A program made the position numbers and the translations under genes. Below, one piece after another: positions 51,358 to 61,957 of a stretch of 64,000 bases of DNA. Under the pieces are notes generated by a model. It made no database searches, was not told where the DNA came from, and worked only from the letters and a program-made list of their open reading frames with translations. Within the stretch, counting starts at the first letter, position 1; each line of letters opens with the position of its first letter. The stretch is from Hymenobacter sp. DG01 (lineage in GTDB: Bacteria; Bacteroidota; Bacteroidia; Cytophagales; Hymenobacteraceae): the NCBI RefSeq assembly GCF_006352025.1, contig NZ_CP040936.1:4590001-4654000 (forward strand). The letters run 5' to 3'.

Positions 51358-51576
51358 AATGGTGAGATGGTAAAATAGTGAACGGGCGAATTGTCATGGC
51401 GAGCGGAGCTATCCTTTCTGACCAACAGCCTACCCCTTAAGATGTGATAAAGCCTTGACGTATGGTAGCGTCAAGGCCTTGTCACGTTATTAGGCTAATC
51501 ACAGAAGGGAGGTAAGGATGGCTTCGATGCCCTCGCCATGACAGCTCACCAGTTCATTATTTCACCATCTCACTTT
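51358..51576. repeat. Nested palindromic repeat element, about 219 bp
   Basis: Three nested dyads: outer arms 51362-51383 and 51552-51573 (20 of 22 bases complementary), inner arms tgtcatggcgag (51392-51403) and its complement (51532-51543), and a central hairpin with gccttgacg stems near 51452-51478. The outer right arm overlaps the last codons and stop of the GT9 gene. No coding capacity is seen. The structure resembles non-autonomous palindromic elements. Confidence 0.85.
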
Positions 51577-52591
51577 CTGCCAGAGCCGCCAGCAACTGCG
51601 AGGTCCGGATGCCGTGGGCGCAGCGGAAATGGCCGAGCGGGCACTTGCGGTAGCCATGCAGGCCGCAGGGCTGACATTCCAGCTTCTCTTCAATCTGCAC
51701 TACCCTCGAAAACGGACTGAGCGGCCCAAACCCGAAGTACGGGACCGTGGAGCAGTACACGGCGCACACGGGCGCCCCCACCGCTGAGCACAGGTGCATG
51801 GGTGCCGAGTCGTTGACGTAGTTGAGGGTAGCGCCCCGCATCAGGGCCGCCGAGGCCAGCAACGAGAGCTTTCCGGCCAGGTTTATAACTCCCGCGCGGG
51901 TAGTGGCCGCCCTGATTCGCTCGCAGCCTTCCACGTCGGGCGGGCCGCCCAGCAGAAACACGGTGTACTGTGGGGGCAGGGCCGCCAGCAGCTTCAGCCA
52001 CTGCTCCTCCGGAAACTGCTTGGTAAACCACACCGAGGTAGGCGCGATACAGATATAAGGCCGACCCCCGGCCAGCGCTGCCGCTTCGGCCGCAGCAGCT
52101 TCATCGGCGGGGGTAGGGTAGAGGCGGGGCGGCGTAACCGGGCCCGCGTAAGCCGGGTCCAGCAGGTGCAGGTTCCGGGATACTTCATGCACGCCCGCAC
52201 CCATTACGTGCGGCACAGCCTTGGTAAAGCGGAAAGCAAACGGGTTCTTATCAAACCCAATCCGCTCCGGAGCCCCCGAAAACGCCGTCAGGAAACCCGT
52301 GGAGGCAAACCGCTGCAGCGTCACGACGCGCCCGTAATCGGCGCGACGAACCTGCTGAAGCAGGCGCCACAGCCCGCGGTATTTGTCTTTCTTCTTATCC
52401 CAGATAAGCACCTGCCGCACATGCGGGTGGTTTTTAAGCAGCCCCTCGTTGCCTTTGCGCACCAGAAAATCGACGGGCGTACCGGGCTCCGTGCGGTGCA
52501 GATGCTCCAGCAGCGCCGTGGCCAGAATCACGTCGCCGATGAAGGCAGTTTGAATAAGCAGGACGGCGGAATGGTTGGCGGGCTCAGGCAT
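51557..52591 (-). CDS. Glycosyltransferase family 9 (heptosyltransferase-like), copy 1
   Basis: A 344-residue GT-B enzyme of family 9. N-terminal VLLIQTAFIGDVILATALLE and C-terminal FLLGGPPDVEGCERIRAAT followed by NLAGKLSLLASAALMRGATL match heptosyltransferases that extend the lipopolysaccharide core from ADP-heptose. The C-terminus carries a cysteine cluster (CQPCGLHGYRKCPLGHFRC) shared with copy 2 at 62152-63216. The last residues (SEMVK) and stop lie inside a repeat arm. A promoter lies at 52609-52616. Confidence 0.9.
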   Translation of the reverse strand: MPEPANHSAVLLIQTAFIGDVILATALLEHLHRTEPGTPVDFLVRKGNEGLLKNHPHVRQVLIWDKKKDKYRGLWRLLQQVRRADYGRVVTLQRFASTGFLTAFSGAPERIGFDKNPFAFRFTKAVPHVMGAGVHEVSRNLHLLDPAYAGPVTPPRLYPTPADEAAAAEAAALAGGRPYICIAPTSVWFTKQFPEEQWLKLLAALPPQYTVFLLGGPPDVEGCERIRAATTRAGVINLAGKLSLLASAALMRGATLNYVNDSAPMHLCSAVGAPVCAVYCSTVPYFGFGPLSPFSRVVQIEEKLECQPCGLHGYRKCPLGHFRCAHGIRTSQLLAALAESEMVK

Positions 52592-52982
52592 AGTGCAATA
52601 GCGGGCTACAAAGATACCGCTTAGCCGCAGGTTCGCCGCCTTTTTGTCTTATTACCCGGCGGAAGCGGCTGGTTACTGGCCGATTACAGAATGTCGCCCG
52701 CCCAAGAGGTTCCTGGGTAACCCGGTCAGGCGCCGAAGCCTTCCGGCTGGTATAGTTGCCGACACCTGCCCGGCCGGACCCGGGCGGGCGTCAGGTAGTA
52801 GGCAGATAGCCTTAAACGCCCGCAAAAGTGCTGGTCCGATGCCTTCGGCGCCGGACCGGGCCCGGCGGCCCGAACTAACTACCCGGAAGCGGCTAAAGCC
52901 GCCGGCTTCTGCCTAACTTGCCCCGGCCGCTTCGGCGGCTTTTTCTGGTTTTCGTTTGTGCCACCTTTTCCGCTTTCCGCCC
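52592..52982. other. Divergent intergenic region between GT9 and aminopeptidase genes
   Basis: No gene is supported. The GT9 promoter is at one end and TAACTTGC at 52914-52921 may be a -7 element for the aminopeptidase. Several short GC-rich inverted matches lie between (for example gtccg and cggac around 52834-52856), without T tracts. Confidence 0.4.
52609..52616 (-). promoter_or_regulatory. -7 promoter element of GT9 copy 1
   Basis: TATCTTTG on the minus strand, 17 bases before the start codon at 52591, giving a very short leader. Confidence 0.55.
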
Positions 52983-54278
52983 ATGCGCTACGGCTCTATC
53001 GCGCCCGAACTGTTTGTTGAGAACCGCCGCCGCTTCACCCAGCAGCTGCCCCCGGCTTCCCTGGCCATTTTCCACTCCAACGACGTCATGCCCACCAACG
53101 CGGATGGCACCATGCCCTTCCGCCAGAATAACGACCTGTTCTACCTCTCCGGCGTCGATCAGGAGGAAAGCATCCTGGTGCTTTTCCCAGATGCCGTGCT
53201 GCCCCAGTACCGCGAAATCCTTTTTCTGAAGGAAACCTCCGAGCACATTCTGGTCTGGGAAGGCTACAAGCTGACCAAGGAGCAGGCCCGCGCGCAAACC
53301 GGCGTGCGTACCATCATGTGGCTCGATTCGTTTAAAACGGTGCTGCCCGCCCTTATGAACGAGGCCGAAAACGTGTTCCTGAACACCAACGAGCATATCC
53401 GCTCGGTGGTAGAGGTAGAAACCCGCGACGCCCGCTTCATCAAGTGGATGCGCGAGGCCTACCCCCTGCACACCTACCGCCGTGCCGCGCCCATCCTGCA
53501 CCACCTACGCGCCATCAAGAGCGACGAGGAAATCCGGCTGATGCGCCGCGCCGCCGACATTACCGAGCAAGCCTTCCGCCGCCTGCTGGGCTTTGTGCGG
53601 CCCGGCGTGATGGAGTATGAAATTGAGGCTGAAATCTTCCACGAGTTCCTGCGCAACGGCTCCCGCGGCCCAGCCTACGGCTCCATTATTGCCAGCGGAG
53701 CCAACGCCTGCATTCTGCACTACGTCAGCAACGACCGGCAGTGCCAGGATGGCGACGTGCTGCTGCTGGACTTCGGAGCTGAGTTTGCCAACTACGCCGC
53801 CGACCTCTCGCGCTCCATCCCCGTGAACGGCAAGTTCACGAAGCGCCAGCGCGATGTGTACGAGGCGGTGCTGCGCGTAATGAAATTTGCTACCTCCCAG
53901 CTGGTGGCTGGCAATAACATTGAGGAATACCACGCCGCTGTGGGCCGCAACATGGAGCAGGAGCTTATTAAGCTGGATCTGCTGAATGAGTCGGAGGTGA
54001 AAAACCAGGACCCGGCCGCCCCGCTCTATAAGAAGTATTTCATGCACGGCACCAGCCACTACCTCGGCCTCGATGTGCACGACGTGGGCGCCAAGTACCG
54101 CGTATTCGAGCCAGGCATGGTGTACACCTGCGAACCGGGCATTTACATCCGGGAAGAAGGCCTGGGCATCCGACTGGAAAATGATATTCTCATCACCAAA
54201 TCCGGCAATGAGGACCTGATGAAGAATATTCCGCTGGAGGTCGCCGACATTGAGCGGCTGATGCAGCGCCAGAGCTAG
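52983..54278 (+). CDS. pepP: Xaa-Pro aminopeptidase (M24 family)
   Basis: A 431-residue two-domain metallopeptidase. The N-terminal creatinase-like domain (FRQNNDLFYLSGVDQEES) precedes the pita-bread catalytic domain, whose metal ligands appear in LLLDFGAEFANYAADLSRS (two Asp), HGTSHYLGLDVHDVG (His), TCEPGIYI (Glu) and GIRLENDILIT (Glu). It removes N-terminal residues preceding proline, using Mn2+ or Zn2+. Length and domain order match E. coli PepP. The start at 52983 (MRYGSIAPELFVENRRRF) fits family N-termini; the frame is open a little upstream. Confidence 0.93.
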   Translation: MRYGSIAPELFVENRRRFTQQLPPASLAIFHSNDVMPTNADGTMPFRQNNDLFYLSGVDQEESILVLFPDAVLPQYREILFLKETSEHILVWEGYKLTKEQARAQTGVRTIMWLDSFKTVLPALMNEAENVFLNTNEHIRSVVEVETRDARFIKWMREAYPLHTYRRAAPILHHLRAIKSDEEIRLMRRAADITEQAFRRLLGFVRPGVMEYEIEAEIFHEFLRNGSRGPAYGSIIASGANACILHYVSNDRQCQDGDVLLLDFGAEFANYAADLSRSIPVNGKFTKRQRDVYEAVLRVMKFATSQLVAGNNIEEYHAAVGRNMEQELIKLDLLNESEVKNQDPAAPLYKKYFMHGTSHYLGLDVHDVGAKYRVFEPGMVYTCEPGIYIREEGLGIRLENDILITKSGNEDLMKNIPLEVADIERLMQRQS

Positions 54279-54312
54279 TAGCCGACAGCTATTCTACAGT
54301 CTAGCTGCCCCC

Positions 54313-54349
54313 AAGAAGACGCTTCGTAGCCGGAGCGTCTTCTTTTTTT
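54313..54349 (+). terminator. Intrinsic terminator of the aminopeptidase gene
   Basis: aagaagacgct (54313-54323) pairs exactly with its complement (54334-54344), followed by Ts. The ~260 bases from here to 54611 are A+T-rich and hold no gene; they are probably the promoter region of the next gene. Confidence 0.85.
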
Positions 54350-54611
54350 ACATTTTATTTAATTGATTTTATCGTAGAAAAACTTTTACTGTTAAGCTAG
54401 GAGTACAAATCGGCTTAATATTGCCGTGTGTGAATATAATTAACTGAATATGTAGGGTTTGTGCCAGGAAAAATACCGGTCAAAATGGCTTTTTGCCGGT
54501 GCCGGGGCAACTTTATTGGACAAGGGAAGGTATAGGCGGATAGTTCGGAGGCATGCCGCCCGGATGGTGGCGGCTCCCACCTGTGCAATTCTTCCACCTA
54601 ATTTCGCCCTC

Positions 54612-56093
54612 ATGAGACATCTTTTAGCAACATCAACGGCCCTGGGTCTGACGCTTCTGGCGGCAGCCCCGAAGGCCCAGGCCCAGACCGCCGACCGCAG
54701 GACGGCTATCGGCCTAAACGTGAGTGCCATGCAGTACAAGGGCAACTTCGGCTCCGACTACTGGAAGTGGAGCGAGAACAAGTACGCGCCTGGCATCACC
54801 ATTAGCCGTTACCTCTCCAGCGGCCTTGATCTGCAGCTGAGCGGCAACTATGTGGAGTTCAAGAAAAATGCCCCGGCCGGTGCTCCGTACTTCGGCAGCA
54901 ACTTCGCTACCAACGTAGTGAACGTGAACCTGGGCCTGAAGCTGAAGCTCAACAACGGTTGGGCCCTGAAGGAAGACGCCTTCATTCAGCCCTACCTGCT
55001 GGCCGCACCGGGCTGGACGTACACCAGCCGCGAAGGCACCATCTTCCGCAACAACCAAACCATCAACACCGACCAGGACAAGAGCTACTTCGACCTGTTC
55101 GGGGCAGCCGGTATCAACTTCCGCCTGGGTGAGGGGGTAGGCCTGTTCGTGCAGACCGGTCAGCACATTCCGCTGAACGCCAACATCGACGGCGATCCTG
55201 CCCGCGACGACAACAAGTGGGACGACAAGTTCCTGCAGCATACCGTAGGCCTGAACTTTGCCCTGGGCAAAGCCAAGGATACCGACGGTGACGGTGTTTC
55301 TGACCGCAAAGACAAGTGCCCCGACACGCCCGCCGGCGTAGCTGTTGATGAAAACGGCTGCCCCCTCGACGGCGACAAGGACGGCGTTCCAGATTACCAG
55401 GATCAGTGCCCGACTGAAGCCGGTACGGCCGCTATGCAAGGCTGCCCCGACCGTGACAACGACGGCGTGGCTGACAAAGACGACCAGTGCCCCGACCAGG
55501 CTGGCCTGCCCGCTCTGCGCGGCTGCCCCGATGCCGACGGTGACGGCGTAGCTGACCAGAACGATAAGTGCCCCGGCACGCCGGCTGGTACGCAGGTAGA
55601 TGCTAACGGCTGCCCGCTGGTAGTTGACGCCGACGGTGACGGTGTTCCGGACAACGCGGATAAGTGCCCCGATACCCCCCGTGGTGCCCGCGTAGATGCT
55701 AATGGCTGCCCCATGGAAATTGATCCGGGCGTACGTAAGCTGGAGCAACCCATCCGCTTTGAAACCAACAGCACCGTGATTAAGCGCACCTCGTACGGCA
55801 CGCTCGATAAGATGGTGAAAGCCCTGAACGACCACCCTGAGTACAGCCTCCGGGTTATCGGCCACGCCGACTCGCGCGGTACCGATGAGTACAACCAGGC
55901 GCTGTCAGAGCGTCGGGCCGGCTCGGTGAAGCGCTACTTCACCGGCAAACGGGTTGACCCGGCTCGCATCGTGACGGAAGGTCGCGGCGAATCGGAGCCC
56001 GCCGCTCCGAACACCTCAGCGAAAAACATGTCGCAGAACCGTCGGGTAGAGTTCAAGTTTGAATTCTTCATCCCGAATGCTCCCCAGCCGTAA
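54612..56093 (+). CDS. OmpA-family protein with thrombospondin type 3 repeats
   Basis: A 493-residue protein: signal peptide (ending PKAQAQ), an N-terminal outer-membrane beta-barrel (residues ~26-220), and about five calcium-binding thrombospondin type 3 repeats (pattern DTDGDGVSDRKDKCPDTPAG). A C-terminal OmpA domain follows (RVIGHADSRGTDEYNQALSE). It resembles the abundant OmpA-like porins of Bacteroidota that anchor the outer membrane to peptidoglycan and may bind Ca2+. The start at 54612 gives the signal peptide; the open frame upstream to 54459 lies in an A+T-rich promoter-like region. Confidence 0.93.
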   Translation: MRHLLATSTALGLTLLAAAPKAQAQTADRRTAIGLNVSAMQYKGNFGSDYWKWSENKYAPGITISRYLSSGLDLQLSGNYVEFKKNAPAGAPYFGSNFATNVVNVNLGLKLKLNNGWALKEDAFIQPYLLAAPGWTYTSREGTIFRNNQTINTDQDKSYFDLFGAAGINFRLGEGVGLFVQTGQHIPLNANIDGDPARDDNKWDDKFLQHTVGLNFALGKAKDTDGDGVSDRKDKCPDTPAGVAVDENGCPLDGDKDGVPDYQDQCPTEAGTAAMQGCPDRDNDGVADKDDQCPDQAGLPALRGCPDADGDGVADQNDKCPGTPAGTQVDANGCPLVVDADGDGVPDNADKCPDTPRGARVDANGCPMEIDPGVRKLEQPIRFETNSTVIKRTSYGTLDKMVKALNDHPEYSLRVIGHADSRGTDEYNQALSERRAGSVKRYFTGKRVDPARIVTEGRGESEPAAPNTSAKNMSQNRRVEFKFEFFIPNAPQP

Positions 56094-56111
56094 GGCGCGG
56101 TAGCACCCTGC

Positions 56112-56147
56112 AAAAAAGCGGCGTACCACGTGGTGCGCCGCTTTTTT
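56112..56147 (+). terminator. Intrinsic terminator of the OmpA/TSP3 gene
   Basis: A near-perfect palindrome from aaaaaagcggcg to its complement, with inner pairing across taccac/gtggtg, ending in Ts. Confidence 0.9.
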
Positions 56148-56248
56148 TATGGCCTCTTCGGCTTGGCAGCGCCCGTAGGTGCCGGGCCGCAGGAACGGTT
56201 CGGCGGGCACTCCGTAGAAACTGAAAATTTCCTCCTTATTTCAACCTC

Positions 56249-56809
56249 ATGAAACTTCGTCACTTTTCCTTTTTGCTGGCCCTGGCCCTGATGGTGCTGG
56301 CCGGCTGCCGCGCCAGCGGGCCCGGCTCCCCGGCACGCACCGTCGCTGAGTTTTTCAATAAGTATGAAAACCGGCCTGGCTTCAAGGCTACCGACTGGAG
56401 CGCCGGCCTGACCACCCGGTTTCTGCTGGGCCGTATTGCCAAAATCGGGGGCGACAATGACATTACCCAAGCGCTTACTTCCATCCGCAGCGCTAAAATC
56501 ATCACCTTCGCGCCTACCACCGGTAGCGCCCGTAACCTGGTCACGGAAGGCTTGGACAAGGAGGTAGAGGGTTTGCTGGCCAATGAGCGGTACACGCCCC
56601 TGCCCATTTCCGCCTCCGCCGACAACCCCAACCAGCTGCGCTACTCCGTGCGCGAGCAGGGCGGCCGGGTCACGGAGTTTGTGGCGGTAGGCAAGCAGGA
56701 AGCCGCCGATTCATTCGTGCTGGTGTCGGTGGCCGGCAACTTCACCCGCGAGCAGGTCGGCCAGCTTTCCAAAGTGCTGCCCAACGTAATCAGCCAAACG
56801 GGTAACTAA
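56249..56809 (+). CDS. DUF4252-like lipoprotein
   Basis: A 186-residue lipoprotein with lipobox VLAGC. The rest matches the small DUF4252-type lipoproteins of Bacteroidota: a mixed alpha/beta domain ending FVLVSVAGNFTREQVGQLSK, with KVLPN near the C-terminus. The function is unknown; members are commonly encoded in small groups linked to sigma factors, which are not present here. It has its own terminator at 56867. Confidence 0.75.
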   Translation: MKLRHFSFLLALALMVLAGCRASGPGSPARTVAEFFNKYENRPGFKATDWSAGLTTRFLLGRIAKIGGDNDITQALTSIRSAKIITFAPTTGSARNLVTEGLDKEVEGLLANERYTPLPISASADNPNQLRYSVREQGGRVTEFVAVGKQEAADSFVLVSVAGNFTREQVGQLSKVLPNVISQTGN

Positions 56810-56866
56810 CCGGCTCCGCAAGCCGGGGCCACCCGCTGGCCCCGCCTAAAGTCAGGCCCGTATACC

Positions 56867-56905
56867 AAAAAAGGCTACCCCACTCGTGTGAGGTAGCCTT
56901 TTTTG
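56867..56905. terminator. Bidirectional terminator
   Basis: aaaaaaggctacc (56867-56879) pairs with its complement (56892-56904) between convergent genes. Confidence 0.88.
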
Positions 56906-56952
56906 ATGCAGTAAACCGGCAAAAGAGCTGCGCTGAATCTAATGTGTAACGC

Positions 56953-58533
56953 TTACCGAAACTCGATAACGTTCACAAAGAAGACCTCACGGCTCTGACC
57001 CTTCTCTGGGTTAACGTGTTGGTAGCCGGAAGCCAGGAAGCGGCTGCCATACCAAGCGGTCAGGTGCTCCTGCTGGGTATTCACTGATTTCTCGGGGGCG
57101 CCCGTGGTGTTGGTTTGCAGTTTCACCTGCCAGTCGTTGGGGGCAGGGGCGGCCTGATCTACTATCTTGTAGTACAAGTCATCATCTTTCAGGTAGGCCA
57201 TAACCAGCCGCCGGCCATCGGCGAGGGGGCGCACCCGCACCGTTTCGTGCAGGGAAAACTGCTCCACCTCTTTCATTAGAAAGGAGTTGTCCCAGAGTAG
57301 GTTGCCCTGCCGGTCGAAGCCGCAGATCAGAGTGTGGGTGGTGCGGTACCCATCGTTGCGGCGGCTGCCCATGGGGCTGTAGGCGCGCGAAAATGCCCCC
57401 AGGCCGGGGTAACCGTAGTTGTACAGGCTCCCGAAGTTGCTGTAGGTGCTGCTGTAGTTGTAGCGCGGGTAGTACACCTCGGCCACCAGCACGTAACCGT
57501 CAGGAGTGGGCATCATGTCATGCATGAGCAGGCGGTAGCGGTGGCGATACTGGCGGTCAGTGGCTTTCAGCCGCTCACTGCGCTGGCGCATGCGGGCTAC
57601 CCGGGCCGGCTTCATAAAGTCGAAGAAGTGCTTCAGGTTCAGGAAGTCGTAGTAGCGCAGGGAGCGGCGCTGCCCGGTGGGAGTTACGCCCGCGTTCAAA
57701 TCGGCGGCAAACAGGCCCTGGGAGTAGCGGGAGTCGCGCAGGGTGTAGGTGCCGGCCAGCAGGCGGGCCGCGCTGTCGCCGGGGCTAAGCTGGGCTTCCA
57801 GCAGGCCCCGCTCACTGCCGGCCTGCACAAACTCAGAGTGCAGCAGCTGCCCGTTGTCGGAGAGCTGCTTCAGCTGCAGCCGCGACTTAAAGCCGTTGGT
57901 TTCGCTCAAAATCAGCTCGGCCCGCTTGGTGACGGAATCGGCCAGAAAGGTAAAGCTGGCGGGTAGGGGCTCATACACGGAAGGCAGAAACCGGAAAGTG
58001 GCCGTCTTCAGATCCAGCAGCAACAGGGTCAGGTGCATTTCCACCTCTACGGTTACAAACAGGTTGCCATCCAGGGCTTTCAAATCGTGCACCTCGCGGG
58101 CCCGCTTGGTTTTGAACTCGCCGGTGCCCAGCTCGCCCGTACGGGTGTCGAAGGCCGCCACCCACAGGGTGCCTTCCGTGGTGCCCTGAAACAAGGCGTA
58201 CACATCGGTGCCTTCCGCGCAAATCTGCCGGAACTCGTAACCCCGCGGTACGGACAGCGGAACAACTTTGCTGGGCCGCAGCCGGTAGTCAAACTTCTGA
58301 AAGGTGTACTCCGTTTTGCCGGCCAGCACGGGGTCTTTTTCTACCAGCAGCACAACACTGCTGTCTTCGGGCAGAGGCTGCACCAGCACGTCGCTGGTGT
58401 AGCGTTCCAGCGGCAGCTCCAGCCGGTAGGGCTGGGTGGGCTCCAGAGGAGGTTTGGGCGGAAGTTTGGGGTTCTGGGCCAGCACTGCCCGAAGGCAGAG
58501 CAACAAGCTGAACAACACGTACAGACGTTTCAT
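56953..58533 (-). CDS. Hypothetical large exported protein
   Basis: A 526-residue protein: signal peptide (MKRLYVLFSLLLCLRAVLAQ), a proline-rich start, then a long region of short beta strands with repeated motifs of the type VVLLVEKDPVL, DVYALFQGTTEGTLWVAAFD and KALDGNLFVTVEVEM. This pattern suggests a beta-propeller-like or solenoid fold. A tyrosine-rich segment (YYPRYNYSSTYSNFGSLYNY) lies at about two thirds. There is no sorting domain and no lipobox. I know of similar unnamed proteins in Hymenobacter-like genomes only by general pattern. The start at 58533 is set by the signal peptide. Confidence 0.65.
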   Translation of the reverse strand: MKRLYVLFSLLLCLRAVLAQNPKLPPKPPLEPTQPYRLELPLERYTSDVLVQPLPEDSSVVLLVEKDPVLAGKTEYTFQKFDYRLRPSKVVPLSVPRGYEFRQICAEGTDVYALFQGTTEGTLWVAAFDTRTGELGTGEFKTKRAREVHDLKALDGNLFVTVEVEMHLTLLLLDLKTATFRFLPSVYEPLPASFTFLADSVTKRAELILSETNGFKSRLQLKQLSDNGQLLHSEFVQAGSERGLLEAQLSPGDSAARLLAGTYTLRDSRYSQGLFAADLNAGVTPTGQRRSLRYYDFLNLKHFFDFMKPARVARMRQRSERLKATDRQYRHRYRLLMHDMMPTPDGYVLVAEVYYPRYNYSSTYSNFGSLYNYGYPGLGAFSRAYSPMGSRRNDGYRTTHTLICGFDRQGNLLWDNSFLMKEVEQFSLHETVRVRPLADGRRLVMAYLKDDDLYYKIVDQAAPAPNDWQVKLQTNTTGAPEKSVNTQQEHLTAWYGSRFLASGYQHVNPEKGQSREVFFVNVIEFR

Positions 58534-58656
58534 AGCAAAGACCAGAAGGAATAGAAACCGCTGGCTAAGTAAGATACGGCGAAAGCCGCGTAACACCTAG
58601 CTCCTGGCTGATTGCATACGGCATTTTCGCAGGAATAGCGCGGCCTGCCCGGGCCT

Positions 58657-58693
58657 AAAAAAACACTACCCCTGCTGAGGCCAGCAAGGGTAG
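58657..58693 (-). terminator. Intrinsic terminator of the EVE-domain gene
   Basis: On the minus strand a CTACCCTTGCTG stem (one wobble) and a short loop are followed by TGTTTTTTT. Confidence 0.8.
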
Positions 58694-58721
58694 CATACAA
58701 GCCCAAAATCGGCCCGGCCGC

Positions 58722-59129
58722 TTAGCTGCCTAGCTCCAGCAGCACGTCGAATTCTTCGGGTTTCAGGGGCATTACGGAAAGCCGCGACTGACGCAGCAGC
58801 CCGATTTGGGTGAGGCGGGCGTCCTGCTTGATCTGGGCCAGGGACACCGGGCGGGGTAGGGGCTGGTGGGGCTTCAGGTGCACGGCCACCCAGTTGCTGC
58901 CTTCCTCGGCCGTAGTATCGGGGGCGGCGGGGGCGGCCACGGCAGCAATACCCACTACCTGCTTGTCCGTGACGCTGTGGTAGTACAGCACCAGGTCGCC
59001 GGGCTGCATTTGCTGCAGAAAGTTGCGGGCCTGAAAGTTACGGACGCCAGTCCAGTCGGTGCCGCCGTCGCGGGTGAAATCGGCCCAGGAGTAGGCCGCG
59101 GGTTCAGATTTAACGAGCCAGTAATTCAT
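58722..59129 (-). CDS. EVE-domain protein
   Basis: A 135-residue single-domain protein that opens MNYWLVKSEPAAYSWADFTR and continues WTGVRNFQARNFLQQMQPGD LVLYYHS, the standard EVE signature, ending with IGLLRQSRLSVMPLKPEEFD. Family knowledge: EVE is a PUA-like fold related to SRA and YTH that is thought to bind modified bases in DNA or RNA; solo EVE proteins are widespread housekeeping genes. It may or may not relate to the SRA genes 9 kb away. TAGCTTGC upstream (59135-59142) may be its promoter element. Confidence 0.92.
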   Translation of the reverse strand: MNYWLVKSEPAAYSWADFTRDGGTDWTGVRNFQARNFLQQMQPGDLVLYYHSVTDKQVVGIAAVAAPAAPDTTAEEGSNWVAVHLKPHQPLPRPVSLAQIKQDARLTQIGLLRQSRLSVMPLKPEEFDVLLELGS

Positions 59130-59168
59130 AGCCCGCAAGCTACGAAAGAAGCCCAAGTGCCGCCCAGA

Positions 59169-59549
59169 CTAGTGCACACGGCGAGCGTGCAAGGTTTGCT
59201 TGTCTATCAGCCTAACCTCCAGCAAATACCCTTGCCACGTATTGTCAAGAAACCGAATGCGGTACTTGTTGGCGTCTTCCCGGGTCCAGATGCCGGGGCG
59301 AAATTCCACGCCATCGGCGGGGGCTATGCCTTGCTCCTGGAACTGGCCATCGGCCTCTAACCGAAAGCTCTCGTAGCCCCGGCCCGTGGGGGGCTCCCGC
59401 TTGAAGACAAGGAACTCATCCCCGTCTTCCTGGAAGGTGTTGTACCAGGTCTGGCCGAACAACAGTTCAGCTGGCACCGAGGATTGTTCTTTCTTGCAAC
59501 CGCTCAGTAAGATGAGCAATACGAAGCATAGAAGGTAGGAAGCACGCAT
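59169..59549 (-). CDS. Small lipoprotein, tandem paralogue A
   Basis: A 126-residue lipoprotein with lipobox ILLSGC. It shares with the upstream gene 59609-60004 the layout TW..., a RGxxxFxxxxxGxF strand, then IAPADGVEFRPGIWT and a final strand pair, so the two are tandem paralogues. The small beta-barrel pattern resembles lipocalin-like Bacteroidota lipoproteins. The function is unknown. Confidence 0.7.
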   Translation of the reverse strand: MRASYLLCFVLLILLSGCKKEQSSVPAELLFGQTWYNTFQEDGDEFLVFKREPPTGRGYESFRLEADGQFQEQGIAPADGVEFRPGIWTREDANKYRIRFLDNTWQGYLLEVRLIDKQTLHARRVH

Positions 59550-59608
59550 AAGACAAGGAGATTAGTCCTTCTATGTGAGCCTCATGCCCGCCGGATAGTT
59601 GCATGGGG

Positions 59609-60004
59609 CTAGGGTTCTACCCGGCGCACTTTCAGCACGTCGTTTTCCAGGGACACGATTTCCAGCGTGTAATCGGGGTCTTTCTTGTCGTCGAGGGTGA
59701 TGCGCAGGGAGTGGTCGGAAATGGCGCTCCAGCGGCCTTTGCGGCCCTCAATGCCATCAGTGGGGGCTATGTCGTACTGCGTAAACAGACCGTTGTGGTC
59801 GAAGGCAAAACCCGTACGGCCCCGGGAGGGCGGGAAAGCATAGGTGTTGGGACGGTACACCTGCACCTTGCCCTGATCTTCTTCGTGGGCGTGCAGCCAG
59901 GTGCGCTCCAGCTGCTTGAGCTGGCCAGCGGCGCGCGGGTCGGGGCTGCAGGTAGCGGCTAGAAGAAGCACGCTCAGACAGCATAGCAAAGCAAACAGAC
60001 GCAT
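59609..60004 (-). CDS. Small lipoprotein, tandem paralogue B
   Basis: A 131-residue lipoprotein with a signal ending LLLAATC. Shared with paralogue A: the IAPTDGIEGRKGRWS segment, TGFAFDHNGLFTQYD before it, and a closing LENDVLKVRRVEP corresponding to QTLHARRVH. The start at 60004 (MRLFALLCCLSVLLL) gives the signal; the open extension to 60049 is ignored. It is transcribed ahead of A with about 60 bases between. Confidence 0.7.
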   Translation of the reverse strand: MRLFALLCCLSVLLLAATCSPDPRAAGQLKQLERTWLHAHEEDQGKVQVYRPNTYAFPPSRGRTGFAFDHNGLFTQYDIAPTDGIEGRKGRWSAISDHSLRITLDDKKDPDYTLEIVSLENDVLKVRRVEP

Positions 60005-60179
60005 GGATTTCCGGTTTGAGAAGGGGTAGGAGGAAGTTGAAAAGCGCAAACAGCCATTTACCTACGGCTTGCGTACCAGAAGAAGGCTATTGGGGACCTG
60101 TCTTTTGCCCCCAAGGTAGTAAAATCGGGGGCGGGGAACCTGTTTTGGCCCCACGCATCCGAAAGCCTCTCCCACAAGT

Positions 60180-60187
60180 TACCTTTG
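60180..60187 (+). promoter_or_regulatory. -7 element six bases before the PolX start codon
   Basis: TACCTTTG ends six bases before ATG 60194, so the mRNA would begin at or very near the start codon. Confidence 0.5.
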
Positions 60188-60193
60188 CCCGCC

Positions 60194-61948
<1,755 letters not shown>

Positions 61949-61957
61949 GTAGGGAAG

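Noticed and set aside
51358..51576. Possible CRISPR-like or insertion-sequence remnant
   Set aside because: There are no regularly spaced direct repeats and no transposase; the structure is a nested inverted repeat.
58722..59129. EVE protein as a third member of the SRA nuclease system
   Set aside because: It lies 9 kb away with its own promoter and terminator, and solo EVE genes are common housekeeping genes, so a link is not supported.
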